This document shows positions 17,232-25,693 of a stretch of DNA of 51,422 nt, piece by piece. Below the pieces are notes generated by a model. It was not told the DNA's origin. It did not search any database and saw nothing but the letters and a program-made list of their open reading frames with translations. Each line of letters opens with the position of its first letter. Within the stretch, counting starts at the first letter, position 1. The position numbers were made by a program, and so were the translations under genes. The stretch comes from Acidobacterium sp. (GTDB lineage: Bacteria; Acidobacteriota; Terriglobia; Terriglobales; Acidobacteriaceae), in contig PKVY01000036.1 in the NCBI GenBank assembly GCA_003131625.1, positions 14,973-66,394 of the forward strand. The letters run 5' to 3'.

Positions 17232-18058
17232 TTAGATCGGCTTGTTTGCTGCGCCTGAACAAATAGGGACTGCCAGTCGATCAGAGGTGATAAACAGGAT
17301 GCCTCCATATGCGTCGCCATGGTCGGCATTGGAGACCACAAACGATACCGCCGGCCAAACAGCACCCGTCGCCATCCCCACCACCATGTCAGCGCCCAGA
17401 TTTTCAGCCGGAGCCAGTTGCTCCAGTGCACTCGAATATCCGCGAGCTCAAGTCTCTGTGTAAGAGCCAGCCACATGGAACAGTCGACATTGCCGCAGCT
17501 GTAGGTTCTGAACAAGGATCGGGTGCGAATCAGGTTCTCCCGAGTACTCATAAATGTGAGGCACGTAGAGCTCGCTGTACGCCAGTACCGATCACCAGAC
17601 GGCCTGACAATATGGCGCTCGACACGAGAGGCCGTGTTATAGCTGTCGGGGTGATCGTACGGAGTGACAAAATCTGCGTCGGGATTCTCCCGCATAAAAG
17701 TCACCATCTTCTCCAGTGCATTGGGCAGATAGAAATAGTCGTCCTCCGCCAGGTATACGAGGCTCGCGCAATCCTGCTCTGTCAGGAGATCCATCTGGAG
17801 CGAGAATGTCCCGCTATTGCCTATTTTATTGCGGGATACGATCTCGAGATCATCGCCGTCAAAGGTATCTCGAAAGAGAGCCTCATATTCTGGAGGGCAA
17901 CCGTCCAGAATGGCCCAGATCTTTACGCGAAGTCCGCCCAGCGCCCTTTGGAATGAGCGGAGGCACAGCTCGGACAGCTTATATTTGTCATCCGCAAAAC
18001 AGGCCGGAGTTTTCGAAACTCCCGGGTAAATGCGGTATGCCACTGCAAGGTCAAACAT
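17228..18058 (-). CDS. GT-A-like glycosyltransferase, poorly characterised
   Basis: A 276-residue protein whose first half resembles a GT-A fold: LAVAYRIYPGV, LRSFQRALGGLRVKIWAILDG, LQMDLLTEQDCASLVYLAEDDYFY. The EDD triplet is the probable metal/nucleotide-sugar site, followed by ADFVTPYDHPDSY. The C-terminal part has a Trp-rich basic segment (WWWGWRRVLFGRR) that may lie on the membrane. The ATG at 18058 is chosen because GAGGA lies 5 nt upstream; an in-frame ATG at 18085 has no such site. It overlaps the GT2 gene by 4 nt. Glycosyltransferase is likely from fold and position. Confidence 0.75.
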   Translation of the reverse strand: MFDLAVAYRIYPGVSKTPACFADDKYKLSELCLRSFQRALGGLRVKIWAILDGCPPEYEALFRDTFDGDDLEIVSRNKIGNSGTFSLQMDLLTEQDCASLVYLAEDDYFYLPNALEKMVTFMRENPDADFVTPYDHPDSYNTASRVERHIVRPSGDRYWRTASSTCLTFMSTRENLIRTRSLFRTYSCGNVDCSMWLALTQRLELADIRVHWSNWLRLKIWALTWWWGWRRVLFGRRYRLWSPMPTMATHMEASCLSPLIDWQSLFVQAQQTSRSK

Positions 18059-18097
18059 TACATTCCTCGCCTGATGTAAATCCATGGAAGAGCAATG

Positions 18098-18757
18098 TTA
18101 TCTCCTGAGTCGCGCGAGATAGACGAATTGAAAGGCAAACAGACCAGGCGCAAGGATGCACAACAGACGGTCCAGCTTTGACACCAGCGAGGGAAATAGT
18201 CTCCGGATTGGTCCGATAAACGGAACCAGCCCATCTGGTCTTGCCCTCAGAACCTCGTAGCCCGTTTGCTTCAGAAGTTCTTCGGACGATCGCATGTCAA
18301 AAAACCGAAAATGCGTCCTGTCCAAAATGCCCCAATCCTCGTAGCGCCATCGGCCGATCAAAAACTGCAGGCGCTGTCTCCACCACACTACATTGGGCAA
18401 AGCCACCACGATCACTGATTCCGGTCCCAGAACACACTTGAGTCGTTCCAGCAGGTCATCTGGAGCATACAAGTGTTCCAGAATATGACTCAGAATCACA
18501 CAATCGACTTCACCTAAAGAAACGAAATCGAAAGTGTTCAATTCAGCACAAATCACCTGAGACAGCCTTCCGGCTGCCAGCGTAGCTTCTTCCTGTGAGT
18601 ATGTAATGCCCACAACGATTCGCTCACGCTCCTGACGAAGGCGTTCTCCAAAGGCCCCGGTTCCGCAGCCGACATCGAGAATCCGAACTGCGGTCGGCGG
18701 AACAAAGGAAAGGACGCACTCGTTCACGCCCGCATAGACGGTCAGGGTTTTTCCCAA
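18098..18757 (-). CDS. Class I SAM-dependent methyltransferase
   Basis: A 219-residue methyltransferase (Methyltransf_23 type). Motif I is ILDVGCGTGAFGERL, the acidic motif is VDCVILSHILEHLYAPDDLLERL, and ESVIVVALPNVVWWRQRL with RTHFRFFD follows, typical of enzymes found with glycosyltransferases in O-antigen loci. A hydrophobic C-terminus (LCILAPGLFAFQFVYLA) suggests membrane contact. It lies 39 nt upstream of the next operon gene. Probable role: O-methylation of a sugar in the repeat unit. Confidence 0.88.
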   Translation of the reverse strand: MGKTLTVYAGVNECVLSFVPPTAVRILDVGCGTGAFGERLRQERERIVVGITYSQEEATLAAGRLSQVICAELNTFDFVSLGEVDCVILSHILEHLYAPDDLLERLKCVLGPESVIVVALPNVVWWRQRLQFLIGRWRYEDWGILDRTHFRFFDMRSSEELLKQTGYEVLRARPDGLVPFIGPIRRLFPSLVSKLDRLLCILAPGLFAFQFVYLARLRR

Positions 18758-18951
18758 TCACACCTCCCTCCAGAGGCATCATAACGCTACAAATCCTTCG
18801 GCGGGCGATCAGCGTGGCGCGCCGGCGTCCCCGCGCTTTGGTCCTGAGGGCCCGTCATGCACTTTTTCAGAACGCTTCCCGGACACCGCGCACGTATCCA
18901 AAACCTCTATCGGTTGTGAAAGCACTGACCGGGCTCCAATGAGAGGAAAAA

Positions 18952-20217
18952 TCACGCATGCTTTTGTGCCAATCGCTGCAACAGCAGCCAGGTAGCCACA
19001 GCCAGCGAGCCATCCGTGGCCAGGCTTGCCCATGCCGCACCGTGCCAACCGTATCGCGGTATGAGCCAAAGATTCAGTGCCAGGTTAAAGCCGGCAGCTG
19101 ACAATTGAGCGACCGTGCGGTAACGCTGGAAGCCCATGCCAGTCAGAGCACAGCCCGTGAGCTGATGAATTCCCCGCATAGCCGGGAGCAGACACAGCCA
19201 TCGCAAAGCCTGAACACCGGCGGCGAATCCTCGGCCCACCAGGTGCGGGATCAGTGGAGCCACGAGGAAAAGGACCGCGGACATCATAAGACCAACGAGC
19301 GAGGCCCGTATCGCCAGCCGAACTGCTAGCCGACTTACACTGCGAACATCGTTGTTGCTACTATCACGAACATACCGGGGGAGTGCAGCGGCATCCAGGG
19401 CAGTAATCGGCATGTTTGCAATATCGACGATCCGATAGGCCATGGTGTAAATCCCGTTCTGGACGTTCATGCCGTAGTGGCTGAGAAGAGTCTTATCGAT
19501 ATCGTTGTAGACCGATTGCGCTGACCAGCCCAACGAGAAACCCAACCCCTCTACAGCGTGGGAAACCACCAGACTGGGTGAGAACTGTGGCCAACAAAAG
19601 CCTTTCGAAACCACGAAGAAACCCACGATGGCCGCTAAGAGTGACACGTACAGCGACGCCATTGCCCACTGCTGGGCGTTGGAGTGCGGCAGCAGAATTG
19701 TCATGATTCCAACCGCAAGCAGACGAAGGCCATTCGTCAGGATATTGAGCGCCGCAGTCATCCGCAGCCGCTCAAATGTCTGGAATACGAAACCCATACT
19801 TGCCAGCATCTGGCTAAAAATGCAATTTCCAATTCCGACCGGCAGAACAATAGCGGCGCTGGCTGAATTCAGAAGATGGGGCGCAACCAGCCAGAGCACC
19901 GCGGTCAGAGCCGTTCCAGCGATTGTGGTTGAGAGAATGATGTTTCCCCAATAGACAGCAAAACTGTTGGGCTGCGAACCGACATACCTGACGAACAAAA
20001 GCCCGGAGCCGAGAGTGCTATAGGGCATCACAATCCCCACGAAGGCGAAGGCTCCCGCGAAGATCCCATACTCTCGGACGCCGAGCAATCGAGCTAACAG
20101 GACGAAATATCCAGCCTGCAACAGGAAACTGCAACCTTGACCAACAAGCATCCAGCCCGCATTGTGGGCGAGCGTGTTAGTTCGGAGTCTTCGAAACTCA
20201 GTTGTCAGCGACAACAT
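18952..20217 (-). CDS. Wzx-like flippase / polysaccharide export protein
   Basis: A 421-residue membrane protein of the MATE-like polysaccharide synthesis family, with about twelve hydrophobic segments. The N-terminal NTLAHNAGWMLVGQG and LLARLLGVREYGIFAGAFAFVGIV are characteristic. YNDIDKTLLSHYGMNVQNGIYTMAYRI in the middle is the usual loop of Wzx-type flippases. It should move lipid-linked oligosaccharides to the periplasmic face for the Wzy-like polymerase. About 190 bp without a visible gene separate it from the methyltransferase downstream. Confidence 0.9.
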   Translation of the reverse strand: MLSLTTEFRRLRTNTLAHNAGWMLVGQGCSFLLQAGYFVLLARLLGVREYGIFAGAFAFVGIVMPYSTLGSGLLFVRYVGSQPNSFAVYWGNIILSTTIAGTALTAVLWLVAPHLLNSASAAIVLPVGIGNCIFSQMLASMGFVFQTFERLRMTAALNILTNGLRLLAVGIMTILLPHSNAQQWAMASLYVSLLAAIVGFFVVSKGFCWPQFSPSLVVSHAVEGLGFSLGWSAQSVYNDIDKTLLSHYGMNVQNGIYTMAYRIVDIANMPITALDAAALPRYVRDSSNNDVRSVSRLAVRLAIRASLVGLMMSAVLFLVAPLIPHLVGRGFAAGVQALRWLCLLPAMRGIHQLTGCALTGMGFQRYRTVAQLSAAGFNLALNLWLIPRYGWHGAAWASLATDGSLAVATWLLLQRLAQKHA

Positions 20218-20365
20218 GCTGGAACGGAAACCGCTTCTTCTCAGAGAAGCACCTCACTACACCCTTACGTCCTCATCAGAATTTGATACCTTGCTCCGCC
20301 TGATGGCTCGAAAAACGCGATACCAGCAGTCGGCAAACAATCCCTCGGCTGCCGCTTTTCGGATA

Positions 20366-21364
20366 TCAGCCTACCATCTCGTTGGCTGCCGAAGCAGTCA
20401 CTTTCTGAATATAGAAAGACCCGGGCTCCCTGTCGGGCGTCAGATACGGCGCGATCGCCTTCAGGCGGTCATAATGGTTGTGCCGCAGATAGTTCAAAGC
20501 CCCGATAATCCTCCAGTCGTGATTATTCGATAAGAATGCTTCCAGCACATATTGCTCATTCCAGAATTTCACGTCCTCCACAATCCAGAGTGGCGGATAG
20601 TTCCGCGGTGAGAAGATATCGTGAATATGAACAATCACTCCATCAGCAAGAGTTGGCAGAAGTTCTAGATACTCGAACAGTACATCGCCCTGAGGCCGTA
20701 TAACATGGGAGGAGTCAATAAAGAGAATATCGTTATTTCGAAGCTGCGAGAAAAGAGCGGTGCCGACGTCCTCGACCCTCTTGCGGATAACCTGCACGCC
20801 GGTCCGTTCGAGCCAAGGCATTTCGTAGGGTTCTATACAGATATGCTTGCAGTCGTAGGTTGCATCCTCGTCGCGATTCTTGCGAATCGCTCTCAGGGCC
20901 GCCAAAGTCGAGTGGCCGCTTCCGATTTCAAACAGCCTCCGCGGACGGATCAGGCGAATAATCTGATACAGGTACTCTGCATCACCAGATTCGAAGCTGC
21001 CGTTCTTCATGTAGAACTGGCCCGGTTCGTCTCCAGTTGCAGGTATCCCCGTTAGTTCGTCGGAGAACGTGAGCTGATCGAGAAGATCGAGTTGCCCCTC
21101 AACATTCCAGCTGATTCCTGGAAGCAGTCTCTCTTCGCTGAGCGGGATCCGCAGTGTGTCGGCTGCGAATTGTGGCTCATAATAGTGATCCAGCAGCGGA
21201 AATACTCCTACCCGCATCAGGGCCCGCCGGCAGTGCGGCAATCGCTGAACGCCCGTCCGCCGTATTATTTTCAGCAGCCATGCGGCCGGATAAGTCAGAA
21301 GGGCCAACAGAAGGTCGGTCGACTGGATTAGGCGACGAGCCGCCCGTCGAATATTTGCCTTCAC
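20366..21364 (-). CDS. SAM-dependent methyltransferase (Methyltransf_24 type)
   Basis: A 332-residue protein. The class I core is RPRRLFEIGSGHSTLAAL (motif I), CIEPYEMPWL, and NDILFIDSSHVIRPQGDV, then a catalytic-type VIVHIHDIFSPRNYPP. An N-terminal segment of about 90 residues has one hydrophobic stretch (LLLALLTYPAAWLLKII). The GTG at 21364 is chosen because GGAG lies 7 nt upstream; the frame is open to 21430. It is the first gene of the minus-strand polysaccharide run and ends 148 nt before the flippase. Likely modifies a sugar or an amino-sugar side group. Confidence 0.85.
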   Translation of the reverse strand: MKANIRRAARRLIQSTDLLLALLTYPAAWLLKIIRRTGVQRLPHCRRALMRVGVFPLLDHYYEPQFAADTLRIPLSEERLLPGISWNVEGQLDLLDQLTFSDELTGIPATGDEPGQFYMKNGSFESGDAEYLYQIIRLIRPRRLFEIGSGHSTLAALRAIRKNRDEDATYDCKHICIEPYEMPWLERTGVQVIRKRVEDVGTALFSQLRNNDILFIDSSHVIRPQGDVLFEYLELLPTLADGVIVHIHDIFSPRNYPPLWIVEDVKFWNEQYVLEAFLSNNHDWRIIGALNYLRHNHYDRLKAIAPYLTPDREPGSFYIQKVTASAANEMVG

Positions 21365-21564
21365 ATGAATACTCCAACCACCTGGCCTGCAAGTTGATAA
21401 ACCTGTCGATGCCTGCGCCGCACACTGCATTTGTGTTGAATACGCCGATTCTATATCAGGGCGATCTTGATGAGCCGCAGGCGGTGAGCTGTCGGGAACC
21501 CCCGCCGCCGTGCAAAAAGCGAGGGCCCAGCCAGCTGTCTCTTTTTAATTCGAAGGTCTTAACA

Positions 21565-21640
21565 TGGTGGACGCGGAAGGAATCGAACCTTCAACCTGTC
21601 GATTAAGAGTCGAATGCTCTGCCAATTGAGCTACGCGTCC
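21565..21640 (-). tRNA. tRNA-Lys (CTT anticodon)
   Basis: Reading the minus strand, the acceptor stem GGACGCG pairs with CGCGTCC, followed by discriminator A and an encoded CCA. T8-A9, the D stem GCTC/GAGC, the anticodon loop CTCTTAA and the T arm with GGTTCGATTCC fit the cloverleaf. The anticodon is CTT (Lys). The outermost anticodon-stem pair is a T-C mismatch, which is tolerable. The 3' end faces the polysaccharide locus. Confidence 0.95.
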
Positions 21641-21793
21641 ACGGAAGGGCGGCCGGGCGGGAAGGCCCCGCGAGACGAGCAGAAATCCGCCGCACCCCCC
21701 TCAATATAGCACAGCAAAATCACCGACATCCGAGCACTCACGAATGCTGCGGCACCACAGATTTTCAAGGAATTTTGCCCCGAAACATCCACC

Positions 21794-23488
21794 TCAGAAG
21801 GTGAAGGAGAGCCCGCCTTCCACGCTTCGCGGCGCCTCTGCAAAATACAGCGTGCTGCCGTCGCGGGAGACAAATGGCCGGTATCCTTCGGCCAGCAGAT
21901 TACGCACGTCGACCAGTGCTTCGACTCCGTTTGGAATCATGCGGCGATAACGGATCGGCTGTCGCACCAGAAAACTCAGATACGGATCCGCGGCGCCGGC
22001 GGCAAATGCATTCACGGGCGTCAGCGTCCCCGAATTCTGCCAGCGATACGAAGCACGCCACTGCATTCCGGAAGCCGCCAGCTTGCCGCGAACCGCCGCC
22101 CCGCACATCGGCGTCGCATGGGCCTTCATGCCGTCCAGCATCTGATCGAGACTCTGCGACCCCGGCGCCGCTCCGTTCATCTCCAGCGCATCGCCCAGCG
22201 CCACGTCGAAGGAAATCCACGTGCTCCCGTTCACTTGGCGCTCCACTTCGCTCAGCATTCCATTGCCGGTGAAGCTCCCTCCGCTGGCGCGCAGCAGGTC
22301 GCTGGTTTCGTCATACAGCAGGTTGCCACCGGCCCAGTCCGCCGCTGAGATGTTGCCACCGCCGCTCACCACAGGATGCTCCACGCGCTCGTGCCACGCC
22401 ACCACCTTCACGTGCAGCGCGCCTTCGCTTCTCCCGGCTGCAATCTCCTGGTGAACGCCCTGTTCCAGCTGGAGTCTGCCGTCCCGCTCGCCCAGCTTCG
22501 GCTCGACCGTGGATTCGCGGTCCAAATCGTCGACCTGCTGGATGCCCGGCGCGGTGGAAACACGATAGGAAACAAAGTTGCCGCCCCGGCGCATCGTCAC
22601 CGTGGCGAAAGGATGATTCGCCAGCAGCGCGTCTCCCAGATGAATCGCCTCAGTCTCATCGCCGAATTCCGCCTGCACCGATTCACCAAAGTTCAGCGTT
22701 TCTCCGCTGCGCATCGCGATGACCTGCAGCCCCTGGCTCGTCGGCCCTCCGGCAACATCGGGCCGGGTTTCGACGGCGGCTACCGTGCGGAAGGTTCGCC
22801 CCGGCGCCAGCTGCTGCTCATATCCCGCCATCGCGTTCAGAGCCGGGTCCTCCGCCTGGCTCAGATCGGCCCGGAAGATCATCGCCCTTCCGTCATCGGG
22901 AGCCCGCTCCATTTCGAAGTCGTTGTGGACACCGCCGTCGCCGAACCCGCTCTCCCCGCCGCGCACCGTCACCCGCGCTTTCAGTTCGGGCGCCGACCCG
23001 TCGCCGTTCGTCACCACCACCAGCGGGCCATCCTGCAGCATTCGCAGCAGAGGCCGATTCGCCGACAGCCGCAGCGTCCATGTCCAGTCATCCTTCGGCT
23101 CGTCGGCTGGCCGCGGCTTGGCCGGGAGCCAGCGGAACGCTTCATAGAGGGTGTCCAGCGTGAGATTGACCACCAGCTTCGTTCCCCCGATCACCCGCAG
23201 GTTCTCTCGCAGAGTCGGAAGGAAGAGCGCGCCCGAAGCCTTAACTTCGTAGATTCCAGGAAGGATGGTATCGATGCGATAGCGGCCGTGCTCGTCGGTG
23301 AAGACCTCGCTCGCCACGGTGAAATCGGGCCTGAGCAGCTCCACCACGGCGCCCGCCTGTGGCGCGCCCCGGCTGTCCCGCACCAGCCCCGTCAGGCTGT
23401 TGGACTGGGCGCTCGCCTGCGCCCCCGCCGTGCACAACACGGCCACCGCGATCAGAATCGGCCCGGAGATGGAGGTACGTCTGCTCAC
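21794..23488 (-). CDS. Carboxypeptidase-regulatory-domain outer-membrane-type protein
   Basis: A 564-residue exported protein. The signal peptide ends near AQASAQ. It is followed by a carboxypeptidase regulatory-like domain (LTGLVRDSRGAPQAGAVVELL to LPGIYEVKASGALFLPT), as at the N-terminus of acidobacterial Oar/TonB-type receptors. The remainder is rich in alternating beta segments, and the chain ends in GGLSFTF with a terminal Phe, as in outer-membrane barrels. It is about half the size of a full TonB-dependent receptor and I see no plug domain. It lies 122 bp downstream of the GWxTD gene on the same strand. Function unknown. Confidence 0.78.
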   Translation of the reverse strand: MSRRTSISGPILIAVAVLCTAGAQASAQSNSLTGLVRDSRGAPQAGAVVELLRPDFTVASEVFTDEHGRYRIDTILPGIYEVKASGALFLPTLRENLRVIGGTKLVVNLTLDTLYEAFRWLPAKPRPADEPKDDWTWTLRLSANRPLLRMLQDGPLVVVTNGDGSAPELKARVTVRGGESGFGDGGVHNDFEMERAPDDGRAMIFRADLSQAEDPALNAMAGYEQQLAPGRTFRTVAAVETRPDVAGGPTSQGLQVIAMRSGETLNFGESVQAEFGDETEAIHLGDALLANHPFATVTMRRGGNFVSYRVSTAPGIQQVDDLDRESTVEPKLGERDGRLQLEQGVHQEIAAGRSEGALHVKVVAWHERVEHPVVSGGGNISAADWAGGNLLYDETSDLLRASGGSFTGNGMLSEVERQVNGSTWISFDVALGDALEMNGAAPGSQSLDQMLDGMKAHATPMCGAAVRGKLAASGMQWRASYRWQNSGTLTPVNAFAAGAADPYLSFLVRQPIRYRRMIPNGVEALVDVRNLLAEGYRPFVSRDGSTLYFAEAPRSVEGGLSFTF

Positions 23489-23610
23489 TCAGTCAGTGAT
23501 CTTTGCTCCCTGGCGTGCTCCCTAAGGTTTTCCCTGCCTCGTGGCTCTTGCGACCACTGAAGCGCCGATCCCGTTCCGGACGTGGGCGCCCGGAAACCGA
23601 ATTCCTGTGC

Positions 23611-25356
23611 CTATTCCACCGTAAAGGGCGCCGACTGCGCAATCTGCTGTCGTGTTACGTCGTCGTTCACGCTGATCTTCACGAGGTACTTCCCAGGCTC
23701 CAGACTTGCAAGGGGGAGGGTCTTCTCCAGTGTCAGCTGGTCCGAACTGGCGCCCAGCTTTTTCGAGTCTTCCTGCGTATCCAGAATCGACTTGTTGGTA
23801 TCCGTATTCAGGATCTGATAGCTGATTCTGGCGTTATTCTGCTTGCTCTTCTCATCCAGACCGAGATTATAAACCTGCATCCAGAAATTCAGGCTCTGGT
23901 TCCGGTGAAACATCGCCGGCGACGCCGGATTCGTCGTCACCCTCGGCCGCACATAGGTGTTCCCGAGAATGAACGATCCCGCCCCAATCTCTTTCGACGG
24001 CACCCGCTCCATCTTGTCCGCCAGAATCAGCGAAGACGCGGCAAGGTGGTCGTCGTCGTAGCGCGGTACGGTAATCGCCTGCGCCCACACCCCTACATGG
24101 TCCGGGTTGCTCACGTCCTTGATCGCAATGTCGATCCGATAACGGCCGGGACGCAACGGAAATGCCTTCCAATAGAGCTCGGCCCCGTCCATCTCCCGGG
24201 GCAGCAGTTCCGCCGGATAAGGCCCTGCCTCCACCGGATCCTCAAAACTCTGCACCACCCGGTCGGTGATCGTCGAAATCCGGCCGATGATGCTCACGTC
24301 GCCTTTTGCAACCCCGTCCTTGGTCGTGAACGTGATGTCGCGGTTCTTGATCTGCAGTGTGATCGGCACCAGCACCGTATCGTCCGTCACCTTCACGAAA
24401 TCGGTGCGCACCTCGAACGGGAAGAACGGCCCATTCAGGACCTTGTGGCTCGACAAAAAGCTCGCCAGATCCATGTCCTTGAATTTGATCTCCGGCGGCG
24501 CCTGAAGCTTCGCGAACTGCTCCATGCGATCGAATTCCTTGCTCTGATTCGTCGAGCTGTCCGGTCCCGGTCCCAGGTCTTCCAGTCCGCCCTTGAAGCG
24601 GTCTGCCTTCTTCGCCATGCCCATCTGCTCATAGAGCGTCTCGCCGCCGTTCGGCACATGCAGCAGGGCGTCCTTCTCCGAACGGTCGATGGTCATGTGG
24701 TAGTCGCCGCACATGCACGAATCCACAAACTCGATATCGATGTTTTCCCCGATCCCCTCCAGATAACGGTAGTGCCAGGTTTCGAATGGAAATGTCGAGG
24801 TCTCCCCACCGCCCTCCTCGACAGGGCGCTCGTAGTTGCCGCCGCTGGGATGCGAATCCGTGCTGTCCGCCGGACCGAACGCGATGTAAATGTGTCCGCG
24901 ATCCGTCATCCACCCCGGCTTGCCCGCCGCGAAATGCTCGTTCGCATAGGCAATGCGCCGGTAGTGCTCTTCGCGGAACTCATTTTCCGGCGAATCCGGG
25001 TTCGGATTCCTCCGCCGCCAGAACTGCTCGATAAACGCGTCCCGTTCCTCGTCGTTGCTGAGGCTCATGAACGCCTTCTTCTCCTGGTCCGTAATGATCC
25101 AGCGGACATCCTCGTCCAGCCACTTCTTGTAGGCTGTCCCGATCTCCTGCCGCAGTTCCTTCTGCTGCTTGAACCGCTCCTTGTCCGAGAGTTGCCTCTT
25201 CAGAGGATCCTGATTGTCCTGTTGATTTTGCGTCGAGTCCTGGGCGCTCGGTGTCGAGGACTGGGCCTGGGACTGCGCGCGGGCTGCCACACTTCCGGCG
25301 CCGGCCAGCAATGCGATCAGGATCGCGGAATAGAGCGAGAATCGATTCCTGGACAT
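23611..25356 (-). CDS. GWxTD domain-containing exported protein
   Basis: A 581-residue protein with a signal peptide ending near AARAQSQ, a Gln/Ser-rich linker and a predicted helical segment. The conserved block is WIITDQEKKAFMSLSNDEERDAFIEQFW, then RRRNP, HYRRIAYANEHF, and GWMTDRGHIYIAFGPAD, the GWxTD motif that names the family. The C-terminal half contains beta-sandwich-like repeats (DITFTTKDGVAKGDVSI, PGKYLVKISVNDDVT). GWxTD proteins are common in Acidobacteriota and Bacteroidota, are exported, and have no settled function. It probably forms a two-gene operon with the downstream outer-membrane-type gene. Confidence 0.9.
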   Translation of the reverse strand: MSRNRFSLYSAILIALLAGAGSVAARAQSQAQSSTPSAQDSTQNQQDNQDPLKRQLSDKERFKQQKELRQEIGTAYKKWLDEDVRWIITDQEKKAFMSLSNDEERDAFIEQFWRRRNPNPDSPENEFREEHYRRIAYANEHFAAGKPGWMTDRGHIYIAFGPADSTDSHPSGGNYERPVEEGGGETSTFPFETWHYRYLEGIGENIDIEFVDSCMCGDYHMTIDRSEKDALLHVPNGGETLYEQMGMAKKADRFKGGLEDLGPGPDSSTNQSKEFDRMEQFAKLQAPPEIKFKDMDLASFLSSHKVLNGPFFPFEVRTDFVKVTDDTVLVPITLQIKNRDITFTTKDGVAKGDVSIIGRISTITDRVVQSFEDPVEAGPYPAELLPREMDGAELYWKAFPLRPGRYRIDIAIKDVSNPDHVGVWAQAITVPRYDDDHLAASSLILADKMERVPSKEIGAGSFILGNTYVRPRVTTNPASPAMFHRNQSLNFWMQVYNLGLDEKSKQNNARISYQILNTDTNKSILDTQEDSKKLGASSDQLTLEKTLPLASLEPGKYLVKISVNDDVTRQQIAQSAPFTVE

Positions 25357-25693
25357 ACGCCGATGCTACTCCTTGGGGGCGCATTCAATTCTACGAGCCT
25401 GGAGCAGGCCTTTCAAGCAAATCCTTATGCCCGCAAACCCTCTCTGCCAGCCCTGCGTAACCCCATTAGGACAGACGAATCTGGCCCCCGACCTGTTATC
25501 ATGGCGTTGAAATCTTCTCCGGCAACTCACCGGACGCCTGGGCGCGCGTCGAAACCCTGGAGCCGCTTCCAATGTTCCAGCTAAAGGGGCTCGCCCGCCA
25601 GGAAGATCGCTTCACGGGCGATGGCGTTGTTGGGGATGCCGGGGGAACCGGCGCCGCCGGAATTGCGTAACCCTTCGCGAAGGAACTACTGCT
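25357..25693. other. Divergent intergenic region, 337 bp
   Basis: Lies between the starts of the GWxTD gene (minus) and the MacA-like gene (plus), so it must hold promoters for both. I see no coding potential. Visible structure: a perfect 12-bp palindrome CCTTCGCGAAGG at 25672-25683 whose right arm contains the AAGGA Shine-Dalgarno of the plus-strand gene. No confident -35/-10 pair is found. Confidence 0.5.

Noticed and set aside
21400..21700. Integrated element at tRNA-Lys with direct att repeats
   Set aside because: I found no second copy of the tRNA 3' end in the window and no integrase, so only a weak positional argument remains.
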